DNA of 64,000 bases, taken from contig NZ_CP054919.1 in NCBI RefSeq assembly GCF_013364235.1, forward strand, positions 7,241,603 to 7,305,602, read 5' to 3'. The notes under the pieces were generated by a model, which saw nothing but the letters and a program-made list of their open reading frames with translations, was not told the DNA's origin and did not search any database. Positions 50,687 to 59,624 of the stretch are shown here, piece by piece; positions within the stretch are counted from its first letter, which is position 1; every line of letters begins with the position of its first letter. The position numbers were made by a program, and so were the translations under genes. The stretch comes from Kitasatospora sp. NA04385 (lineage in GTDB: Bacteria; Actinomycetota; Actinomycetes; Streptomycetales; Streptomycetaceae).

Positions 50687-51604
50687 ATGCACCGGGACCA
50701 GGGCACGGGATGGACCGCCACGGGGCTGCGCTGGCAGGACGGCGCGCCCCGGCTCACCGCCACCGACGGCCGCGAGCGCCACGACCGGCCGCTCGCCGAC
50801 GGCACCCCCGTCGCCTGGCGGATCACCGGCCCGCGCCGCTGCACCGGCGCCCACACCGAGCGCGGCCACCGCCCCTGCCCGCACCGCGCCACCGTCCCCG
50901 CCGAGGGCACCACCAGCCAGTGCCCGCCCTGCCAGAACGCCGACCGCGGGCTGCAACTCGCCCGGGACCGCATCCTCGACGACGGCCGCGAGTACCGCCT
51001 CTACCTCGCCTGGTTCGCCCCCGGCCTGCTCAAGGTCGGCCTCACCGCCACCGAACGCGGCACCGCCCGGCTGCTCGAACAGGCCGCCCTCACCTGGACG
51101 TTCATCGCCCACGGCCCGCTGCCCGCCGTCCGCCGCGCCGAACTCGCCCTCGCCCACGGCCGGGTGGCCCGCGAACGCGTCCCCGCCGCCGCCAAGTACC
51201 CGGCCTGGTGGAGCCTGCCCGCCCCCGGAGCGCGCCACGACGCGCTCACCGCCGCCCGCACCCGGGCCCACCGCCTGCTCGCCGAACAGGGCCACGACCA
51301 GCTGACCCCGCTGCCCGACCACCCCGTCACCGACCAGGTCGAGCTCTACGGCCTCACCGACGGCGCCCCCGACCGCTACCAGCAGGTCAAGGCCCTCACC
51401 GACGGCGCCCACCTGGCCGGCCGGCTGCGCCGCCCCATCGGCGGCCACCTCTTCGTCGACCGGCCCGACGGCCCCCCGCTGCTGCTCGACACCCGCCTGC
51501 TCACCGGCTGGACGCTGCACGCCGACCCCGGCGCCACCGGCTGCGACGGGCTGACCCTGCTCCCCAGGGCCCGCCCCGCCGCCGAACAGGACGCCCTGTT
51601 CTGA
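50687..51604 (+). CDS. DUF2797 protein
   Basis: 305 residues from ATG 50687. Conserved Cys segments CTGAHTERGHRPCPHRA and CPPCQNADRG may bind metal, and a GIY-YIG-like stretch YRLYLAWFAPGLLKVGLT follows (about 104-121). TACGCT ends six bases before this ATG. The in-frame GTG 50654, which overlaps the MarR stop, is the alternative start. Function unknown. Confidence 0.78.
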   Translation: MHRDQGTGWTATGLRWQDGAPRLTATDGRERHDRPLADGTPVAWRITGPRRCTGAHTERGHRPCPHRATVPAEGTTSQCPPCQNADRGLQLARDRILDDGREYRLYLAWFAPGLLKVGLTATERGTARLLEQAALTWTFIAHGPLPAVRRAELALAHGRVARERVPAAAKYPAWWSLPAPGARHDALTAARTRAHRLLAEQGHDQLTPLPDHPVTDQVELYGLTDGAPDRYQQVKALTDGAHLAGRLRRPIGGHLFVDRPDGPPLLLDTRLLTGWTLHADPGATGCDGLTLLPRARPAAEQDALF

Positions 51605-51619
51605 GCCGACCGGCCCGGG

Positions 51620-51976
51620 TCAGCCCTTCTTCCGGGCCTCCTGCTTCTGCCGCGCCCCCGGCGCGGCGGCCGCCATGTCCTGCGCCTGCGACTTCAGGTT
51701 CTTGTAGCCGTACCCGCGCTCCGTCAGCCACAGCTCCGCCGCGGTCTCGGCCCGCACCGACGCCGCCGCCACGTCCTCCGCCTCCTCCCCGTACTCCAGG
51801 AACCGGAAGGTGAAGAACGGCCGCGCCGCCAGGTCGTACGTCAGGTGCCCCTCGTCGGTGAACTCCGCCCGCAGCACGTCGTGCGCGGCGGCCTCGGCCT
51901 GCAGCCCGGCCCGCTGCTCGTCGGTCAGGGCGTCGAAGGAGCCGCGGACCGTGATCCGGAAAGTGCGCTTGGTCAT
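51620..51976 (-). CDS. DUF6204 protein
   Basis: 118 residues, TFRITVRGSFDALTDEQRAG then LAARPFFTFRFL and RGYGYKNLKSQAQDM, characteristic of DUF6204. It is divergent from purB and probably cytoplasmic. Function unknown. Confidence 0.85.
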   Translation of the reverse strand: MTKRTFRITVRGSFDALTDEQRAGLQAEAAAHDVLRAEFTDEGHLTYDLAARPFFTFRFLEYGEEAEDVAAASVRAETAAELWLTERGYGYKNLKSQAQDMAAAAPGARQKQEARKKG

Positions 51977-52069
51977 GACCGGACCCTAACCGCCCGCACC
52001 CGTCGCGCTCATCCCGGTTTCCGGACGCGCTTCGTCCCCGCCCGACCTGGACTGTTAGGCTTGCGAAAC

Positions 52070-53500
52070 GTGAGCGCGAAGCCCAAGATCCCCAATGTCC
52101 TGGCCTCCCGGTACGCCTCGGCGACCCTGGCCCAGCTGTGGTCCCCCGAGCACAAGGTGGTCCTGGAGCGCCACCTGTGGCTGGCCGTCCTCAAGGCGCA
52201 GCAGGACCTCGGCATCGAGGTGCCGGCCACCGCGATCGCCGACTACGAGCGGGTCGTCGACCAGGTCGACCTGGCGTCCATCGCCGCCCGCGAGAAGGTC
52301 ACCCGGCACGACGTGAAGGCCCGGATCGAGGAGTTCTCCGAGCTCGCCGGGCACGAGCAGATCCACAAGGGCATGACCTCGCGCGACCTCACCGAGAACG
52401 TCGAGCAGCTGCAGATCCGCCAGTCGCTGGAGCACGTCCGCGACCGCACGGTGGCCGTGCTGGTCCGCCTCGGCCGTCTCGCCGCCCAGTACGGCGAGCT
52501 GGTCATGGCCGGCCGCTCGCACAACGTCGCCGCCCAGGCCACCACCCTCGGCAAGCGCTTCGCCACCGCCGCCGACGAGGTCCTGGTCGCCTACGTCCGG
52601 CTGGAGGAGCTGATCGCGCGCTACCCGCTGCGCGGCATCAAGGGCCCGGTCGGCACCGCCCAGGACATGCTCGACCTGCTCGGCGGCGACGCCGACAAGC
52701 TCGCCGAGCTGGAGCGCCGGGTGGCCGGCCACCTCGGCTTCGAGAACGTCTTCACCTCGGTCGGCCAGGTCTACCCGCGCTCGCTCGACTACGACGTGGT
52801 CTCCGCGCTGGTCCAGCTCGCCGCCGGCCCGTCCAGCCTGGCCAAGACCATCCGCCTGATGGCCGGCCACGAGCTGGTCACCGAGGGCTTCAAGGCCGGC
52901 CAGGTCGGCTCCTCGGCGATGCCGCACAAGATGAACACCCGCTCCTGCGAGCGCGTCAACGGCCTGGCCGTCATCCTGCGCGGCTACGCCTCGATGACCG
53001 CCGAGCTCGGCGGCGACCAGTGGAACGAGGGCGACGTCTCCTGCTCGGTGGTGCGCCGCGTCGCGCTGCCGGACGCGTTCTTCGCCTTCGACGGCCTGCT
53101 GGAGACCTTCCTGACCGTCCTCGACGAGTTCGGCGCCTTCCCCGCCGTCGTCGAGGCCGAGCTGGACCGCTACCTGCCGTTCCTGTCCACCACCAAGGTC
53201 CTGATGGCCGCGGTGCGGGCCGGCGTCGGCCGCGAGGCCGCCCACGAGGTCATCAAGGAGCACGCGGTGGCCGCCGCCCTGGCCATGCGCGAGGGCGCCC
53301 GCGAGAACACCCTCGTCCCGGCGCTGGCCGCCGACGAGCGCATCCCGCTCGACCACGCCGCCCTCGACGCGCTGCTGGCCGACCGGCTCTCCTTCACCGG
53401 TGCCGCCGCCGCCCAGGTCGGCGAACTGGTCCGCCGCATCGAGCAGGTGGCCGCCGCCCACCCGGAGGCCGCCAAGTACGCGCCCGGCGACATCCTCTGA
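52070..53500 (+). CDS. purB: Adenylosuccinate lyase
   Basis: 476-residue fumarase-superfamily lyase acting twice in purine synthesis: SAICAR to AICAR, and adenylosuccinate to AMP, each releasing fumarate. The signature loop GSSAMPHKMN carries the catalytic Ser (about 283). MTSRDLTENVEQ and RSHNVAAQATT contain the substrate-binding Ser/Asp and His residues. GTG 52070; TAGGCT lies eight bases upstream, suggesting a leaderless transcript. The gene is complete and normal. Confidence 0.95.
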   Translation: MSAKPKIPNVLASRYASATLAQLWSPEHKVVLERHLWLAVLKAQQDLGIEVPATAIADYERVVDQVDLASIAAREKVTRHDVKARIEEFSELAGHEQIHKGMTSRDLTENVEQLQIRQSLEHVRDRTVAVLVRLGRLAAQYGELVMAGRSHNVAAQATTLGKRFATAADEVLVAYVRLEELIARYPLRGIKGPVGTAQDMLDLLGGDADKLAELERRVAGHLGFENVFTSVGQVYPRSLDYDVVSALVQLAAGPSSLAKTIRLMAGHELVTEGFKAGQVGSSAMPHKMNTRSCERVNGLAVILRGYASMTAELGGDQWNEGDVSCSVVRRVALPDAFFAFDGLLETFLTVLDEFGAFPAVVEAELDRYLPFLSTTKVLMAAVRAGVGREAAHEVIKEHAVAAALAMREGARENTLVPALAADERIPLDHAALDALLADRLSFTGAAAAQVGELVRRIEQVAAAHPEAAKYAPGDIL

Positions 53501-53517
53501 CGCACCGTCGGCTCTCC

Positions 53518-53558
53518 CCGCGGCCCGCTCCGGAACACCCCTCCGGAGCGGGCCGCGG
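53518..53558. terminator. Perfect 16-bp hairpin terminator after purB
   Basis: CCGCGGCCCGCTCCGG (53518-53533) pairs exactly with 53543-53558 around the 9-base loop AACACCCCT, 18 bases past the purB stop. Confidence 0.82.
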
Positions 53559-53590
53559 GCCGTGCGGCGCCACCGGTTAGAGTCGGTGCC

Positions 53591-54064
53591 ATGTCTGCTG
53601 TCACCGGGCCCCGACCCGTCACCCTGCGCCCCGCGACCCGCACCGACCTGTCGGCGGTGCTGGCCCTGCTCGCCGACGAGGAACGGGTGGTGGACCCGGC
53701 GGCGGTGGAGGTGACGGAGGCGTACGAGCGGGCCTTCGCGGCGATCGAGGCGGACCCGCGCAACGAGGTGCTGGTCCTGCTGGACGGCGGCGGTACGGTC
53801 GTGGGCTGCCTGCAGGCGACGTACGTCCCGGGCCTCGGCAAGGGCGGCGCCGAGCGGGCCCTGATCGAGGCGGTGCGCATCCGCGCCGACCGGCGCGGGG
53901 AGGGCCTCGGCCGGACGCTGATGGAGCGGGCCGTCGCCAGGGCCCGGGCGCGCGGCTGCGCGTTGGTGCAGCTGACCAGCAACAAGCAGCGCGCGGACGC
54001 CCACCGCTTCTACGCCGCGCTGGGCTTCGCCCGCAGCCACGAGGGGTTCAAGCTCGCCCTCTAG
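53591..54064 (+). CDS. GNAT-family N-acetyltransferase
   Basis: 157 residues. Acetyl-CoA-binding RRGEGLGRTLMERAVARA (about 101-118), then LVQLTSNKQRADAHRFYAAL and GF motif B. TAGAGT ends seven bases before the ATG. Its stop overlaps the convergent MFS stop. Substrate unknown. Confidence 0.88.
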   Translation: MSAVTGPRPVTLRPATRTDLSAVLALLADEERVVDPAAVEVTEAYERAFAAIEADPRNEVLVLLDGGGTVVGCLQATYVPGLGKGGAERALIEAVRIRADRRGEGLGRTLMERAVARARARGCALVQLTSNKQRADAHRFYAALGFARSHEGFKLAL

Positions 54065-55599
54065 CCCCGGCCCCGGCCCCGGTCGGGTCCGGCGCCGTCG
54101 TCCGGGTGGATCGGGGGCGTGGTCGGGGCGCAGTACCAGTCGCAGTCCGGCTCGGCGACCGGGTGCGGCGGGGTCAGGGCGTCCGGGCGGATGGTGGTGA
54201 GGGCCAGGACGGCGCCGGTGGCGAGCAGGGCCGCGCAGATCAGCATGGCGGTGGTGAACGCGTGGTCGACCTCGGCCGGGACGCGGTAGGCGTCGCCGCT
54301 CAGGCCCGCCAGCGGGGGGATCGCGGCGACCGCGAACAGGCCCGCCGCCCGGGCCGCCGCGTTGTTGACGCCCGAGGCGATGCCCGCCCGGCGGACGTCC
54401 ACGGCGGCCAGCACGGTCGCGGTCAGCGGCGCGACCAGCAGCGTCATCCCGGCGCCCTGCACGGTGACGGCCGGCAGCACGTCCAGCCAGTAGTTCGCGT
54501 CCGGCCCGATCCGCAGCATCAGCAGCACCCCGGCGGCCACCACCAGCGGCCCCACCGTCAGCGGCAGCCGCGGCCCCACCGCCCGGCCGAGCCTGCCCGC
54601 CCGGCCGGAGAACAGCAGCATCAGCACGGTGATCGGCACCAGCGCCACCCCCGACAGCAGCGGCGTGAACCCGGCCACGATCTGCAACTGCACCGTCAGC
54701 AGCAGGAACACCCCGCTGAACGCCCCGTACACGCAGAGCGTCACCAGGTTGACCGAGGTGAACAGCCGCGAGCGGAACAGCGACAGCGGCAGCATCGGGT
54801 TCGGCGAGCGGTGCTCGACCAGTACGAACGCGCCGGTCAGCGCCAGGCCCGCGACCCCGGCGGCCACCGCGCCCGGGGTCAGCCCCGCGCCGGCCTCGGT
54901 CAGCGCGTAGGTGATCCCGGCCAGCGCCAGCGCGGCGAGCAGCGCGCCCGGCAGGTCGAAGCGGCCCGAGGCGTCCGGGTCCCGGCTCTCCGGGACGTGC
55001 CGGGCCGTCACCGCGACCACCACCGCCGCCAGCGGCAGGTTCAGCAGGAAGATCCACCGCCAGCCCGGGCCGTCCACCAGCCAGCCGCCCAGGAACGGGC
55101 CGACCGCCGCCGCCACCCCGCCCAGCCCGGACCAGGCCCCCACCGCGCCCGCCCGGTCCTCCTCGGCGAACACCGCCTGCAGCATCGCCAGCGAACCGGG
55201 CGTCAGCAGCGCCCCGCCCACCCCCTGCAACGCCCGTGCCAGCACCAGCAGTTCGACGTTCGGCGCGGCCGCGCACCCGGCCGAGGCGAGCGCGAACCAG
55301 CACACCCCCAGCAGGAACACCCGCCGCCGCCCGTACCGGTCGCCGAGCGAACCGCCCAGCAGGATCAGCGCCGCCAGCGTCAGCATGTACGCGTTGACCG
55401 TCCACTGCAGCGCCGCCAGGCCCGCGCCCAGGTCCGCGCCGATCCGCGGCAGCGCCACGTTCACCACCGTGCCGTCCAGCATCGCCATGCCGGAGCCCAG
55501 TGCCGTCGCCGCCACCACCCACCGGCCGCGGCCCGTGCCGAGGCGGATTCCGTCGCCGATCCCGCGGTCGATCCCGTCGTCGATCCCGTTGTCGCTCAC
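54061..55599 (-). CDS. DHA2-family MFS drug/metabolite exporter
   Basis: 512 residues, 14 predicted membrane segments, EmrB/QacA type. LDGTVVNVALPRIGADLGA (motif D1), GSLGDRYGRRRVFLLGV (motif A) and GVGGALLTPGSLAML (motif C). The GTG start gives a repetitive Asp/Gly/Ile N-terminus (DDGIDRGIGDGIRLG) encoded by CGATCCCGTCGT-like repeats. It lies 63 bases downstream of the AurF-like gene on the same strand and may export its product. Confidence 0.9.
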   Translation of the reverse strand: MSDNGIDDGIDRGIGDGIRLGTGRGRWVVAATALGSGMAMLDGTVVNVALPRIGADLGAGLAALQWTVNAYMLTLAALILLGGSLGDRYGRRRVFLLGVCWFALASAGCAAAPNVELLVLARALQGVGGALLTPGSLAMLQAVFAEEDRAGAVGAWSGLGGVAAAVGPFLGGWLVDGPGWRWIFLLNLPLAAVVVAVTARHVPESRDPDASGRFDLPGALLAALALAGITYALTEAGAGLTPGAVAAGVAGLALTGAFVLVEHRSPNPMLPLSLFRSRLFTSVNLVTLCVYGAFSGVFLLLTVQLQIVAGFTPLLSGVALVPITVLMLLFSGRAGRLGRAVGPRLPLTVGPLVVAAGVLLMLRIGPDANYWLDVLPAVTVQGAGMTLLVAPLTATVLAAVDVRRAGIASGVNNAAARAAGLFAVAAIPPLAGLSGDAYRVPAEVDHAFTTAMLICAALLATGAVLALTTIRPDALTPPHPVAEPDCDWYCAPTTPPIHPDDGAGPDRGRGRG

Positions 55600-55662
55600 G
55601 CACCGAGTCTCGGGCAGGAGGGCGGCGCGGGGGAGGGCGGCGCGCAGGCGGCCGACGGCCGG

Positions 55663-56643
55663 TCAGGGCAGCAGCGCGGCGCGGCGCCAGGCGCGTGCGG
55701 TGGCCGGGGTGAGGACGCCCAGGTCGGCGAAGAACTCCAGCGCCTTGCGGGCCCAGTCGATCCGGGCCTGCCGCCAGTGCGGGTTGGCCTCCGCCGCCCG
55801 GCGGGCCGCGGCCGGGTCCAGCCCGGCCAGCGCGTACACCCGCGGGTGCACGATCTCGTCCACCGCGTGCCGGGCCAGCAGCGCCAGCGCCCGCCGGAAC
55901 ACCGCCCGCCGGGCCGGGGTCATCGCCGCCCAGCGCCGCTCCAGCTCCGGTTTGGCGTAGCCGATGTGCCGGGCCTCCTCGACCACGTGGATCCGGGCCA
56001 CCGCGCGGGCCAGCGGCTGCAGCGACTCGTCGCGGACCATCTCGCGCTGCATCGCGTCGGTGAACTCCTCGACGAAGATCGCCCCGGCGAAGGTCATGGT
56101 GGTGTCGTTGAGCAGGAAGTGCAGCTTGCCCAGCCGGTCCGCGCGCCGGGTCGGCCGGGCGGAGGGGTAGCCGGTGGCGGTGATGTAGCGGGCGAACATG
56201 GTGGAGTGCCGGCACTCGTCCGCGACCTCGGTCAGCGCGTACTGGGCGTGCCCGGTGGTCAGGTCGCCCGCGTAGACGTGCCGGATCAGGCCCTCCATCA
56301 GCACCAGTTCGAACCAGATCCCGGCGGCCGTGGTGGACGCGAACTGGTGCACGCTCAGCCGGGCCCGCGCCCGCTCGTCCAGCCGCCCCCACAGCGGGGT
56401 GCCGTACAGCGCGACGCGGTGCGCGGGCAGCGCGTAGTGGTCCGGGTCGACGGGGGCGGACCAGTCGATCTCGGTGAGCGGGTCGTACGAGTGCTTGGCG
56501 GAGGCGCGCAGCAGGCGGGCGGCGTTCAGCTCGCGGTCGGCGTTGCGCTGCCGGGCGAGGGTCTGCGACGGGGCGGGCGGCTGTGACGGGGCGGGCGGCT
56601 GCGACGGGGCGGGGCTCTGCGACGGGGTGGCGGTGTCGGACAC
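55663..56643 (-). CDS. AurF-like diiron N-oxygenase
   Basis: 326-residue protein of the AurF (p-aminobenzoate N-oxygenase) diiron family. Helices with iron ligands read FELVLMEGLIRHVYAGDL, LTEVADECRHSTMF, FVEEFTDAMQREM and HVVEEARHIGYAKPEL, giving the E and ExxH ligands. The start at GTG 56643 has GGAG upstream. The N-terminus has PAPSQPP repeats from an 18-base tandem DNA repeat (about 56568-56632). It is probably an operon with the DHA2 exporter; the substrate is unknown. Confidence 0.82.
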   Translation of the reverse strand: MSDTATPSQSPAPSQPPAPSQPPAPSQTLARQRNADRELNAARLLRASAKHSYDPLTEIDWSAPVDPDHYALPAHRVALYGTPLWGRLDERARARLSVHQFASTTAAGIWFELVLMEGLIRHVYAGDLTTGHAQYALTEVADECRHSTMFARYITATGYPSARPTRRADRLGKLHFLLNDTTMTFAGAIFVEEFTDAMQREMVRDESLQPLARAVARIHVVEEARHIGYAKPELERRWAAMTPARRAVFRRALALLARHAVDEIVHPRVYALAGLDPAAARRAAEANPHWRQARIDWARKALEFFADLGVLTPATARAWRRAALLP

Positions 56644-56798
56644 GGGCGGGCTCCGGAGGGTGGGGGGCGACGGGGGCTCCGGGACGAGTAAACCAATGAG
56701 ACAGACTGTCAACAAGGGGTCCGGGCAGATCAGCGGCGACCCGCCCGCCCGCACCACGCCCGCATGCGGCCCCGCCCCGCCCCGCGCAGACTGGCCGC
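56644..56798. promoter_or_regulatory. Divergent promoter region with GACAG-A-CTGTC
   Basis: On the minus strand TTGACA and a downstream A+T-rich patch form a promoter for the oxygenase. A perfect 11-bp palindrome GACAGACTGTC (56702-56712) overlaps the -35 element and is a good repressor-site candidate. No regulator gene is adjacent. Confidence 0.5.
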
Positions 56799-57803
56799 AT
56801 GGACCCGGTCACCGCCCTGGAACGCATCGCCTTCCTGCTGGAGCGCGAACTCGCCTCCCCCCACCGGGCCGAGGCGTTCCGCGCTGCCGTCGCGGCCGCC
56901 GCCGCCCTGCCCCCCGAACCGATCGGCGCCGCCGAGGCCGAACGCCTCCCCGGCGTCGACCCCGTCACCGCCCGGGTGATCGCCGACGCCTCGGTCGGCC
57001 GCACCCCCCAGTACCTGCTGGAGGCCGAGGCGCGCGCCGCCGCCGGACCCGCCCCCTCCACCGCCGCGCTCCGGCTGCGCGAGAAGATCCAGGGCGACTG
57101 CCACCTGCACTCCGACTGGTCCGACGGCGCCGCCCCGATCGAGCTGATGGCACGCACCGCCCGCGCCCTCGGCCACCACTGGGCCGTCCTCACCGACCAC
57201 TCGCCCCACCCCACCGCGGCCCGCGGCCTCACCGCGGACCGCCTGCGCGAACAGCTCGACCTGGTCGAGGACCTCAACACCAGGCTCGCCCCGTTCCGGC
57301 TGCTCACCGGCACCGAGTGCGAGGTCCTCGCGGACGGCACGCTCGACCAGGACGAGGAGCTGCTCGCCCGCCTCGACGTGGTGGTCGCCTCCGTCCACTC
57401 CGAACTGCCCATGGACGCCGACGCGATGACGCACCGCCTGCTCACCGCCGTCCGCAACCCGCTGGTCGACGTCCTCGGGCACTGCACCGGGCGGCGCCTG
57501 GGCGAGCAGCCCCGCCCGGGCGCCGCGTTCGACGCCGGGGCCGTCTTCGCCGCCTGCCGCGAGCACGACACCGCGGTCGAGATCAACTGCCGCCCCGACC
57601 GCCAGGACCCGCCCGACGACCTGCTGGCCCTCGCCGCCGACCTCGGCTGCCTGTTCGCGATCGACACGGACGCGCACGCGCCGGGCCAGCTCGACCGCCA
57701 GATCGACGGCTGCGAGCGGGCGGTGGGGGTGGGGCTGGACGCGGAGCGGGTGATCACGGCGTGGTCGGTGGACCACCTGCTGGCGTGGGCGGGGGCGCGG
57801 TGA
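56799..57803 (+). CDS. PHP-domain phosphoesterase
   Basis: 334 residues. An N-terminal helix-hairpin-helix region (about 1-85) resembles the start of DNA polymerase X proteins. The PHP metal site follows: DCHLHSDWSDG, LTDHSPH, GTECEV, VVASVHSE, LGHCTGR and DTDAHAPGQL. The polymerase core is absent. It is likely a Mn- or Zn-dependent nuclease or phosphoesterase. Confidence 0.88.
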   Translation: MDPVTALERIAFLLERELASPHRAEAFRAAVAAAAALPPEPIGAAEAERLPGVDPVTARVIADASVGRTPQYLLEAEARAAAGPAPSTAALRLREKIQGDCHLHSDWSDGAAPIELMARTARALGHHWAVLTDHSPHPTAARGLTADRLREQLDLVEDLNTRLAPFRLLTGTECEVLADGTLDQDEELLARLDVVVASVHSELPMDADAMTHRLLTAVRNPLVDVLGHCTGRRLGEQPRPGAAFDAGAVFAACREHDTAVEINCRPDRQDPPDDLLALAADLGCLFAIDTDAHAPGQLDRQIDGCERAVGVGLDAERVITAWSVDHLLAWAGAR

Positions 57804-57866
57804 CGGCCGAGGGGCCGTTCCCGGGGGTGTTGAGGGCCTGTCAGTGCGGGCCGGTACGCTGCGCGG

Positions 57867-58541
57867 ATGGCTGACGTGCACGAAGTGACGAGGATCAGGC
57901 CGCAGGCGTTCCACGCGGCGGGTGGGACCGAGGACTGGCGGGTGCTGGGGGAGGGCGCGTGCGCGTTCTTCCGGACGGGGTCGTTCGGGGCGGGGGTGCG
58001 GCTGGTCGGGGCGATCGGCGCGGCGCTCGCGGGGCTCGGCGAGGCGGACGTGGACCTGCGGCCGGAGGGCGTGACGGTCCGGCTGATCGAGGCGGGCGAG
58101 GAGTACTACGGCCTGACCGAGCGGCACGTCGAGCTGGCCCGGCTGGTGTCCGCGGCCGCCCGGGAGTGCGGCGCGGTCGCCGAGCCGGCGGCCGTGCAGA
58201 CCGTCCAGGTCACCGTCGACGCGCTGGAGGTGCCCGCCGTGGTCGCGTTCTGGCGGGCGCTGCTCGGCTACCGGGACCGCTCCGGCAGCCCGGAGGACCT
58301 GCTCGACCCGGCCCGCCGCGGCGCGCCGTTCTACTTCCAGCGGATGGACGAGCCCCGCCCGCAGCGCAACCGGGTGCACGTGGACGTCTGGGTGCCGCAC
58401 GACCTCGCCGAGCAGCGGATCGCCGCCGCGATCGCCGCCGGCGGCCGCCTGGTGACGGACGAGCACGCGCCGAACCACTGGGTGCTGGCCGACCCGGAGG
58501 GCAACGAGGCCTGCGTCGGGGCGGCCGGCGCGGCGGGCTGA
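57867..58541 (+). CDS. Pterin dehydratase-like/VOC fusion protein
   Basis: 224 residues. The first ~100 (VTVRLIEAGEEYYGLTERHV with LARLVSAAARE) resemble pterin-4a-carbinolamine dehydratase. The second half is a glyoxalase-like VOC domain (VPAVVAFWRALLGYRD, RNRVHVDVWVPH, NHWVLADPEGNEACV). TACGCT ends six bases before the ATG, so it is probably leaderless. The reaction is unknown. Confidence 0.8.
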   Translation: MADVHEVTRIRPQAFHAAGGTEDWRVLGEGACAFFRTGSFGAGVRLVGAIGAALAGLGEADVDLRPEGVTVRLIEAGEEYYGLTERHVELARLVSAAARECGAVAEPAAVQTVQVTVDALEVPAVVAFWRALLGYRDRSGSPEDLLDPARRGAPFYFQRMDEPRPQRNRVHVDVWVPHDLAEQRIAAAIAAGGRLVTDEHAPNHWVLADPEGNEACVGAAGAAG

Positions 58542-58548
58542 CGGGCGC

Positions 58549-59348
58549 TCAGGCGGCCTCGACCAGCCGGCTGCGCAGGCTGTCCAGGGTCTCGTCCTTG
58601 AGCCCGAGCCCGGCCCGGGCGTAGCTCTCGGCGTCGCCCCAGTGCTCGGCGAGGGTCTCCAGCGCGGCGGCCAGGTACTCGGTGCGGACCGAGAACACCG
58701 CGTCCGCGACCTCCGGGTCCCCGCCCGCGGCGAGGAAACGTTCCACCAGCGGGGCGTAGTGGCCGCGGACCACCGGGTCCACCGACAGGTACTCGGTGCG
58801 GACGGTCTCCTCGTCCGCGCCGAGCAGCAGCAGGACCAGGGTCGCGCCCCAGCCGGTGCGGTCCTTGCCGGCCGTGCAGTGGAAGAGCACCGGGCCGCCG
58901 CCCTGGTGGGCGAGCGCGGTGAGCAGCTGCTTGTACGCCTGCCGGGCGGAGGGCGAGGTCACGAACGCCCGGTAGTCCTCGCGCAGGGCGCCCACGGCCC
59001 GGCCGCCGCCGAGGGCCCGGTTCGCGCCGGACGGGTCGGCGAGGGCGGCCGCCAGCGCCGCCGCCGCGCCGGTGCCCGCCCGTCCGCGAGCACGTCCGCG
59101 ACCAGCAGGTGCGCCCCGCCCGGGACGCGGTCGGGGAAGACGGCGCGCTCGGCGGCGGTGCGCAGGTCGACGACGGTGCGCACGCCGAGCGCGTCGAACA
59201 CCGGGTCGCCGCCCGGTTCCAGCCGGTCCAGCTGGCCGGAGCGCAGCGCCAGCCCGGGCCGGACCCGGGCCCCGCCGGGCAGGTCGATGCCGCCGAGGTC
59301 GCGGAGGTTGGCGACGGTGGCGGAGTCCACGAGGTGCGAGTGCTGCAT
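58549..59348 (-). pseudogene. Tyrosine/serine phosphatase with one frameshift
   Basis: N-terminus from ATG 59348 (GGGAGG upstream) reads TVANLRDLGGIDLPGGARVR and TVVDLRTAAERAVFPD. The C-terminus in another frame has the CX5R loop FHCTAGKDRTG and continues to 58549. The frames join near 59080 if one base is restored. All family motifs are present, so a sequence error or very recent break is likely. Members are LipA/PtpB-type dual-specificity phosphatases. Confidence 0.8.
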
Positions 59349-59624
59349 GACGGCCTCCCTGCCGACGGACCCGGGAAAACGGGCGGACCTTGCCAGCACG
59401 CTAGGCGCGTCCCGGGCGGGTCGCCCCCGGAGTACCCCCGGCCGGGCGGACGGCCGCGGCGGTCGGCGGAGCGCACGGGGAGCGGCCGAGGGGGCGTGCG
59501 CTCCCGCGCCGCGCCGCGCCGCGCGCGCCCCTTGATTGACGCGGCGTCAGCGGGCAGGGTGGGCACCGCCCGGCCCCGTCGGGGCGGGGCGGTGCCTGGT
59601 GCGACGAAGGGACGGAATCCCCGG

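Noticed and set aside
52055..57757. A 1900-codon open frame on the minus strand
   Set aside because: It runs antisense to purB and through several real genes in other frames. Long spurious frames are expected at this G+C content, and the translation is low-complexity with no domain outside the AurF/MFS regions, which read in other frames.
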